A stretch of DNA of 64,000 nt, taken from IMG/VR virus record IMGVR_UViG_3300005965_000004, positions 21,395-85,394 of that record. One strand, given 5' to 3'. The DNA is from a virus. The notes beneath the pieces are model-generated. The model was not told the origin of the DNA and searched no databases. It saw only the letters and a program-made list of their open reading frames with translations. The position numbers were made by a program, and so were the translations under genes. Shown piece after piece: positions 58,159-64,000 of the stretch (position 1 is the first letter of the stretch; each line of letters opens with the position of its first letter).

Positions 58159-59517
58159 ATGAGTCTTGCATTAATCAAAAAATGGGAACAGGCTGAAGGT
58201 AAGATGTCCATTAAGGATATCAAGGACAGATACGTTAAGGAAAACCTTGCAACTCTTTTGGAAAACCAGGAGAGAAAGGACTTTAACGGTCAGGAAGTCA
58301 TTAGTGAAGCTTCCAACCACGGTGCTACCAACTATGGTAGTCTTGGTGGATTCACTGATGGTGCCGCTGCAAGTGACTCTTGGATTTTCCGTCCAATTGC
58401 TCTTGCTCTTGTCAGAAGAACATTCCCAGATTTGTTCGCTAACAAGGTTGTCGGTGTCCAGGCTATGTCCACACCTGTCGGTCTTGCATACGCAATGAGA
58501 GTCGTCTACGATGACGGAAACGGAAACGAAGCTGCTTGGGACAATGTTCCTGAGTATGGTGGATACACTGGAAGTCAGGTTGGTGTTTCTGGTACACTTC
58601 AGGGTGGTCATACTAACACATCTGCCGACACAGGTATTTACGACACATCTGGTACTGGTGCTACTACATCTGCTGCTGAAGCTTGGACACTTGATGACAC
58701 TTGTAACTCAGACGAATCCGAAGTTGATGGTTGTGGAGATTGGCCACAGCTTAAGATGAGAATTGACCAGCTTGCTATCACTGCAAAGACCAGAAAGCTT
58801 GCAGCTAGCTTCAGTCTTGAAGCTGCTCAGGACGTAAAGGCGATGCACGGAATTGACATCGAAAGAGAAATGGTTCAGTTCTTGCAGTATGAAGTTACCG
58901 CAGAACTTGACAGAGAACTTATTCTTAGAATGAAGAGTGCGGCTACTGACACTACTAACGGTGGTGAGAATGTTGGTGCTATCGACCTTACTGGTGGTGG
59001 TACTGGTATCGACGGTAGATGGTCTGGTGAAAAATACATGAACATTGTTTCATCTATTGTGTATCAGGCTAACAAGATTTCTGTTACAACAAGACGTGGT
59101 CCTGGTAACTTCGTAGTTGTTTCACCAGCTATCGCAACTGCTCTTCAGGCTGCTGGACACCAGTTCGTAGCATACAACCAGAATGTTAACGCAACTCAGG
59201 TTATGGCTGCAATTGGTAAGCTCAATGGAACAATAGATGTTTACCGTGACCAGTACGCAAGAACAGAATATGCTCTTGTCGGTTATAAGGGTCCTGGTAT
59301 CTCTGATACTGGTATCATCTTTAGCCCATACATCATGGGTCTTACCAACAGAGCAATCCACCCAGATGACTTCACTCCAAGAGTTGGTGTGATGTCCAGA
59401 TATGCTATTACTGACACATTGCTTGGTTCTGGTAGATATTATCGCTTGATACCATACTACAATGTACAGAAGCTTATCCCTGGTGCTACTACTTCTAATC
59501 TTCCTTCTGGTTTCTAA
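58159..59517 (+). CDS. 23: major capsid protein (gp23-like)
   Basis: HK97-fold capsomer protein. Conserved T4-type blocks are clear: NLATLLENQE, TDGAAASDSWIFRPIALALV, FANKVVGVQAMSTPVG, LAITAKTRKLAASFSLEAAQD, YEVTAELDRELI and NFVVVSPAIATAL. The N-terminal 60 residues would be removed by the gp21 protease near LLENQE. Codon use is richer in GC than neighbours, as expected for the most expressed gene. Confidence 0.95.
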   Translation: MSLALIKKWEQAEGKMSIKDIKDRYVKENLATLLENQERKDFNGQEVISEASNHGATNYGSLGGFTDGAAASDSWIFRPIALALVRRTFPDLFANKVVGVQAMSTPVGLAYAMRVVYDDGNGNEAAWDNVPEYGGYTGSQVGVSGTLQGGHTNTSADTGIYDTSGTGATTSAAEAWTLDDTCNSDESEVDGCGDWPQLKMRIDQLAITAKTRKLAASFSLEAAQDVKAMHGIDIEREMVQFLQYEVTAELDRELILRMKSAATDTTNGGENVGAIDLTGGGTGIDGRWSGEKYMNIVSSIVYQANKISVTTRRGPGNFVVVSPAIATALQAAGHQFVAYNQNVNATQVMAAIGKLNGTIDVYRDQYARTEYALVGYKGPGISDTGIIFSPYIMGLTNRAIHPDDFTPRVGVMSRYAITDTLLGSGRYYRLIPYYNVQKLIPGATTSNLPSGF

Positions 59518-59546
59518 TCAGTAAAGATTCGTAAGTATATAAAGTA

Positions 59547-59580
59547 AAAGTCAAGGAGACCATCTCCTTGACTTTTTTAT
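59547..59580 (+). terminator. rho-independent terminator after gene 23
   Basis: AAGTCAAGGAGA pairs perfectly with TCTCCTTGACTT across a three-base loop and is followed by a T6 run, 30 nt after the capsid stop. Confidence 0.92.
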
Positions 59581-59645
59581 TTAAAATATGATAAAATTAT
59601 ATGATTGTCTTTTATCAACGTATAGAATTTGAAGGGAATATTATT

Positions 59646-61322
59646 ATGATATGTGAAATATGTAAAGAATTTGAAACAAAAACTTTTAGAGGTTTGTCAT
59701 TGCATATTAGGAATAATCATAATTTTGATATTAAGGAATATTATGATATTTACTTAAAAAAAGACGCAGAAGGAATTTGCACAGAATGTGGTAAAGAAAC
59801 ATCGTTTATAAGTTTAACAAAAGGATATTTTAATTTCTGTTCATCAAAATGTAGTAATAGTTCAAAAAATACTCGACAAAAAATAGAACAGACAAAATTA
59901 AATAAGTATGGAGATATTAAGTATAATAATAAAGAAAAATCTTCACAAACATGGAGAAATAAAACAATAGAAGAAATTGCAGATATAGTAGATAAAAGAA
60001 GAATTACTAAAAATAAAATATATGGAGATGAAAAGTTTAATAACAGAGATAAAGCAAAAAAAACATGTATAGATAGATACGGAGTAAAACATTTTACTAA
60101 TAGAAAAAAATATATAAAAACTTGTTTGGATAGGTATGGAGTAGAAAATCCGTTTCAATTGGAAGAAGTTAAAGAAGAAATTCGTAAATATTTTTTGGAT
60201 AATTTTGGAGTTGACCATCCAATGAAAATAGAAAAGGTGAAAAATAAAGTAGTTAACGGTGTTAATAATTTTTATAAAAATAAAAACGAAGAGATGTTTA
60301 AGAAGTATTTTAAAATATTAAAATATAAAGATGAAAATAATATACACGTTAGATGTAAAAATTGTGGTTGCGATTTTTGGATACAAAAACAATATTTTAT
60401 TTGGAGATTTAATAAAAAGGTTCATCCTTGCTATAAATGTTACAACCTATCAAATATATCAATCTATGAAAAAGAATTATTTGATTTTATTGAAATTAAT
60501 TACAATGGTGAAATTATAAAAAATTATAGAAAATTGATATATCCATATGAATTAGATATTTATATTCCTGAATTAAAATTGGCTTTTGAATTTAATGGGT
60601 TGTATTGGCATAATGAAAAGTTTGTAGATAAAAATTATCATCTTAATAAAACGGAATTATGTGAAGAAAAAGGAATACACTTAGTTCAGATTTATGAAGA
60701 TGATTGGGTTCTTAAAAAAGATGTAGTGAAATCGAGGATTTTAAATTTATTAGGAAAGTCTAAAAAAATATATGCTAGGAAATGTATTATAAAAGAAGTA
60801 ACATTTAAAGATGCTAAAGAATTTTTAGAAGAAAATCATTTACAAGGTTACTGTGTCAGTAAGATTAATTATGGATTATATTATAATGATGAATTATTAT
60901 CATTAATGACTTTTAGTAAATTAAGAAAAAGTCTTGGTTTTAATAATGTAAATGGATCATATGAATTATTAAGATTTTGTAATAAGCTAAACACTACGGT
61001 TGTTGGTGCTACAAGTAGATTATTTAAAAGTTTTTTGAATAATTATAAACCAGAAATTGTTATTAGTTATGCCGATAGATTTTGGACTACTATTATAAAT
61101 GGTGTAGTTTATGAAAAAATAGGTTTTGAATTGGTTGGTAAGACTACTCCAAATTATTTTTATGTACATAATAAGATAAGGAGAAATAGATTTAATTATA
61201 GAAAAGATATATTGATTAAGCAGGGGTTTGATAAAAATAAAACAGAGCACGATATAATGTATAATAGAGGAATATATAGAATATATAATTCTGGAAATTT
61301 AAAGTATGTTTATAAAAAATAA
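59646..61322 (+). CDS. intact homing endonuclease between genes 23 and 13
   Basis: It begins MICEICKEFETKTFRGLSLH with a zinc finger (start chosen for the AAGGGA upstream), then a second zinc site (CTECGK, FCSSKCSN) and several RYGV-type repeats (LDRYGVENPF) that read DNA in related enzymes. The nuclease is Vsr-like: LDIYIPELKLAFEFNGLYWH and HLVQIYEDDW. A C-terminal domain (LLSLMTFSKLRKSLG, ISYADRFWT) follows. No frame break is seen. Confidence 0.82.
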   Translation: MICEICKEFETKTFRGLSLHIRNNHNFDIKEYYDIYLKKDAEGICTECGKETSFISLTKGYFNFCSSKCSNSSKNTRQKIEQTKLNKYGDIKYNNKEKSSQTWRNKTIEEIADIVDKRRITKNKIYGDEKFNNRDKAKKTCIDRYGVKHFTNRKKYIKTCLDRYGVENPFQLEEVKEEIRKYFLDNFGVDHPMKIEKVKNKVVNGVNNFYKNKNEEMFKKYFKILKYKDENNIHVRCKNCGCDFWIQKQYFIWRFNKKVHPCYKCYNLSNISIYEKELFDFIEINYNGEIIKNYRKLIYPYELDIYIPELKLAFEFNGLYWHNEKFVDKNYHLNKTELCEEKGIHLVQIYEDDWVLKKDVVKSRILNLLGKSKKIYARKCIIKEVTFKDAKEFLEENHLQGYCVSKINYGLYYNDELLSLMTFSKLRKSLGFNNVNGSYELLRFCNKLNTTVVGATSRLFKSFLNNYKPEIVISYADRFWTTIINGVVYEKIGFELVGKTTPNYFYVHNKIRRNRFNYRKDILIKQGFDKNKTEHDIMYNRGIYRIYNSGNLKYVYKK

Positions 61323-61370
61323 TAAATATTTATTGTATTTTTCGCTAAAAAATTCATTTTAGACTAAAAG

Positions 61371-61378
61371 TATAAATA
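61371..61378 (+). promoter_or_regulatory. late promoter (TATAAATA)
   Basis: TATAAATATATG in the gap after the endonuclease gene, 42 nt before the 119-aa gene. Confidence 0.75.
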
Positions 61379-61419
61379 TATGTGAGAGTAAGTTTTAAAT
61401 GTCTTTTAGGAGGTTTGAC

Positions 61420-61779
61420 ATGAAGGTAGTTAACGTTGCTGGTTTTGATGTAAAGTTTGAGAAGGAAGGTAGAGTTTACAGAGTACCTAATGATGGAAGA
61501 CTACATCCAATTCCTGACAAATGTTTTTATGAAGATAATTTTCAGGGTTTGCTAAGAGTAATAATTCCACCACAACCAGTTAAGCAGATTATAAAGAAGA
61601 TGGAATGTTTTAACAAAAAGAATGTTGACGTTAATGAACCAAATATAAAAGAGATTATCATAGATAAAGTTGAAGAGAAGAAAAACAAACCACTCAAGGG
61701 AAAGAAGATCAAATCTAAAGTTAGAGCTGAGTTGAAGAAGACCACGAAAAAGACAAGTCAGAAAAATAAAGAGGAATAA
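61420..61779 (+). CDS. unknown late protein (119 aa)
   Basis: A small beta domain MKVVNVAGFDVKFEKEGRVY...PNDGRLHPIPDKC and a long lysine-rich tail. The AGGAGG site six bases before the ATG at 61420 sets the start. Adjacent to gene 13, it is probably a head or neck component. Confidence 0.6.
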   Translation: MKVVNVAGFDVKFEKEGRVYRVPNDGRLHPIPDKCFYEDNFQGLLRVIIPPQPVKQIIKKMECFNKKNVDVNEPNIKEIIIDKVEEKKNKPLKGKKIKSKVRAELKKTTKKTSQKNKEE

Positions 61780-61782
61780 TTT

Positions 61783-62562
61783 ATGGCTAAGATTACCAAT
61801 TTGAATCAAATGAAGGATTATGTTATAACACAACTAGGACATCCTGTTATCAACATTGAAATTTCTAATACGCAGTTGGAACAGGCTATAGAGGATGCGT
61901 GTCAAGACTTCAATCGTTATAACTACGACGAGGGTTCTTACAGAGACTATTTTATTCTTCAGACATCAGCGGGTCAGCAGGACTATGCTGTTTCCGCTGT
62001 TAGAGATTACTCTACTGGTGCGACTCTTGACAATGTTGAATTTATATGGGATTTCTCTATTTCATTTGGTATGGATGGAATAAACACTTTGTTTAGTCCT
62101 GCTCACATTCTTCTTTACAACCAATATGTGGAGCAAGGTAGCTATCCCGGAGGTCCTGGATATGGAGCACCTGGAGGATTAGCGTTGGCAAACTATCAAA
62201 CAGCTATGATATATCTTGACATGATTAATGAGATGTTTGGTAAGATGTATTCTGTTGACTATATCCCCGGAAGAGAGATTATAAGAATAACACCAACACC
62301 AACAACAGCATTGATTGGTGTGCTCATTCTTTGGAGAAGAGAATATGCTTATAATTTGTATAACAATCCACTAGTAAAGAAACTTGCTGTTGCAAGAGCT
62401 GGCATTAGATGGGGTAGAAATCTTAACAAATATGGTGGACAAATGCCCGATGGTTTGACAATTAATGCTAGTGAAATTATTAGTGAATATAAAGAAATGG
62501 AAGAGAAGTGGCTCGATAGAATGTTTGATGAGTCACATCCTCCCGATTTTATAGTCGCTTGA
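61783..62562 (+). CDS. 13: neck protein (gp13-like)
   Basis: T4 gp13 completes the head at the portal with gp14. Matching blocks: MKDYVITQLGHPVINIEIS, LEQAIEDACQDFNRYNYDEG, YLDMINEMFGKMYSVDYI, ALIGVLILWRREYAYNLYNN and RAGIRWGRNLNKYGGQMPDG. 259 residues (T4 309). Its usual partner gp14 is here the C-terminal part of the serine-rich protein 11 kb upstream. Confidence 0.85.
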   Translation: MAKITNLNQMKDYVITQLGHPVINIEISNTQLEQAIEDACQDFNRYNYDEGSYRDYFILQTSAGQQDYAVSAVRDYSTGATLDNVEFIWDFSISFGMDGINTLFSPAHILLYNQYVEQGSYPGGPGYGAPGGLALANYQTAMIYLDMINEMFGKMYSVDYIPGREIIRITPTPTTALIGVLILWRREYAYNLYNNPLVKKLAVARAGIRWGRNLNKYGGQMPDGLTINASEIISEYKEMEEKWLDRMFDESHPPDFIVA

Positions 62563-62574
62563 TTTATATAATCT

Positions 62575-62616
62575 GGAGGACAGAGGGTAGCTCCCTTTTC
62601 CCGAAACCTTACTTAG
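62575..62616 (+). repeat. 42-nt element, copy 2 (upstream of intact endonuclease)
   Basis: Exact copy of 53919-53960, located 12 nt after the gp13 stop and 40 nt before the next endonuclease start. The trailing ACCTTAC can pair with GTAAGG at 62643-62648, which includes the ribosome site of that gene. Confidence 0.92.
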
Positions 62617-62656
62617 TATGGATTACTCCAATTTAGAACCTGGTAAGGAGTTTATT

Positions 62657-64000
62657 ATGGAAATTTGTAAAGTTTGCGGGAAAGAATGTAAAAATTTCAA
62701 TGGATTAGCTTCTCATATAAATCAAAATCATGCAGATTATAATGTTCAAAAATATTATGATGAATTTCTGTTGAAAGAAGAATCAGAAAAATTTTGTAAT
62801 TTTTGTAAAAAACAATTGAAATTCAAGAGACTTTCTATTGGTTATGCAAAATATTGTTCCAGTCTGTGTAGTAATAAATCAGAACAGACAAAAAATAAGT
62901 ATAAAAATACCATGATGAATAAGTATGGAGTAGATAATTCTTTTAAATCAGAAGAAGTCAAAAGTAAAATTAAGGAAACAAATTTAAAAAAATATGGCAG
63001 TGATGTATATATTGTTAGTGAAGATTGCTTGACAAAGAAAAATAATACATTATTAAACAAATATGGAGTCGATCATTATTCTAAAACAGATATTTTTAAA
63101 ATGAAAGCTTCTAATAAATGTTATTGGAAGTCTAATGAATCCAGAATGAAATTGTTAAAAATATTTGAAGAAAAAAAATTGAAAACTATAATGGATAGAT
63201 TAGACGAATCTTTGAGTATCGTTTCTGTAAGTCAAGATAAAATTGTTTTGTTTTGTAATAATTGTAAAAATGAAGTCGAAATGTCGATACAGATGCTTCA
63301 TAGAAGATATAAAAATAATGAAGTTATATGTAACGATTGTAATAAATATAGAAAGCCAATATCCAGTTTTGAATTTGAATTGTTTGATTTTATCAAAAAA
63401 CAATATCAAGGTATCATTCTTACCAACGAAAAAAATATAATTGATTCATTAGAATTGGATATTTACTTACCAGAATTGAAATTGGCATTTGAATTTAACG
63501 GTCTTTATTGGCATTGTGAAATTCATAAAGATAAAAATTATCATCTAAATAAAACAGAAGAATGTGAAAAACAAGAAATTCATTTAGTACATATTTATGA
63601 AGATGATTGGATTTACAAACAAGATATAGTTAAATCAAGAATACTTAATTTACTTGGTAAATCTAAAAAGATTTATGCCAGAAAATGTTCATTGGAAGAA
63701 GTATCATATAAAGATTCAAAAGAATTTCTCGAAAAAAATCATATTCAAGGTAATTGTATATCTAAAATTAGATTGGGACTTTATTATGAAAACGAATTAG
63801 TTTCTTTAATGACTTTTGGTAAATTAAGAAAATGCCTAGGTCAAAAATCGAAAGAAAATTCATATGAATTATTAAGATTTTGTAACAAGATAAATACTTC
63901 TGTTGTTGGTGGTGCTAATAAGTTGTTTAAGTATTTTATAAATAATTATACGTTTAGTTCTATTATTAGTTATGCTGACAGAAGTTGGACAATGAATAAT
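62657..64000 (+). CDS. homing endonuclease, paralogue of 59646, cut by the window edge
   Basis: An open frame of 448 codons runs to the end of the window. It starts MEICKVCGKECKNFNGLASH, with a second zinc site (FCNFCKK, YCSSLCSN), KYGV repeats (MMNKYGVDNSF, LNKYGVDHYS), and the Vsr-like nuclease LDIYLPELKLAFEFNGLYWH with HLVHIYEDDW. It is closely related to the enzyme at 59646 throughout. The C-terminus lies beyond the window. Confidence 0.82.
   Translation, partial: MEICKVCGKECKNFNGLASHINQNHADYNVQKYYDEFLLKEESEKFCNFCKKQLKFKRLSIGYAKYCSSLCSNKSEQTKNKYKNTMMNKYGVDNSFKSEEVKSKIKETNLKKYGSDVYIVSEDCLTKKNNTLLNKYGVDHYSKTDIFKMKASNKCYWKSNESRMKLLKIFEEKKLKTIMDRLDESLSIVSVSQDKIVLFCNNCKNEVEMSIQMLHRRYKNNEVICNDCNKYRKPISSFEFELFDFIKKQYQGIILTNEKNIIDSLELDIYLPELKLAFEFNGLYWHCEIHKDKNYHLNKTEECEKQEIHLVHIYEDDWIYKQDIVKSRILNLLGKSKKIYARKCSLEEVSYKDSKEFLEKNHIQGNCISKIRLGLYYENELVSLMTFGKLRKCLGQKSKENSYELLRFCNKINTSVVGGANKLFKYFINNYTFSSIISYADRSWTMNN

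Overview
The window is a stretch of an AT-rich, T4-like (myovirus-type) bacteriophage genome. The basis is a near-complete T4 replication and recombination set with head and neck genes: clamp loader gp44/gp62, clamp gp45, DnaB-type helicase gp41, primase gp61, SSB gp32, a gp59-like loader, family B polymerase gp43, uvsX, uvsY, uvsW, gp46/gp47, RNase H, late sigma gp55, gp4, gp13, gp14, gp20, gp21, gp22 and gp23. The host cannot be named. Consensus TTGACA/TATAAT promoters indicate a bacterium with a sigma70-like polymerase. A class II (B12-dependent) ribonucleotide reductase and ThyX replace the usual T4 NrdAB and Td.

Layout. Positions 1-1261 hold a minus-strand tRNA cluster (Met, Lys, two Tyr-anticodon genes, Gln, Trp, a class-II-like tRNA with a Lys anticodon, and a degraded tRNA), fed by three tandem sigma70 promoters. 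From about 1587 to 34396 every gene is on the minus strand: nucleotide metabolism, clamp and clamp loader, dNTP synthesis (nrdJ, thyX, MazG-like), primase, gp32, helicase, uvsX, a polymerase in pieces, gp46/47 and gp55. Seven further sigma70-type promoters, all with 17-nt spacers, drive this block. Positions 34397-34793 form the transcription divide, with an AT-rich tract, palindromes and five perfect 26-bp tandem repeats, and are a candidate replication origin. From 34794 onward genes are on the plus strand: uvsY, a broken uvsW, then late genes with TATAAATA promoters. The late block has small virion proteins, a glycosyltransferase/methyltransferase cassette (40545-46959), a 1070-residue serine-rich protein ending in a gp14-like neck domain, more structural genes, portal, protease, scaffold, capsid and gp13.

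The most unusual property is invasion by homing-endonuclease-type elements: about eleven intact or decayed traces in 64 kb. They break the polymerase gene into three reading frames, break uvsW (which also carries a 151-residue mini-intein at its DECH box), place an in-frame LAGLIDADG-like domain lacking its catalytic aspartates inside ThyX, and sit between head genes. Two of them are preceded by an identical 42-nt sequence. The second theme is a possible virion glycosylation module: three glycosyltransferase genes (one fused to a radical-SAM domain), an FkbM methyltransferase and a cupin-methyltransferase lie immediately upstream of the giant serine-rich virion protein.

Several small genes look frame-disrupted. 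Some of these could be assembly errors, and this is stated where relevant. All functional names come from reading motifs and comparing with remembered T4 family sequences; no database search was run.
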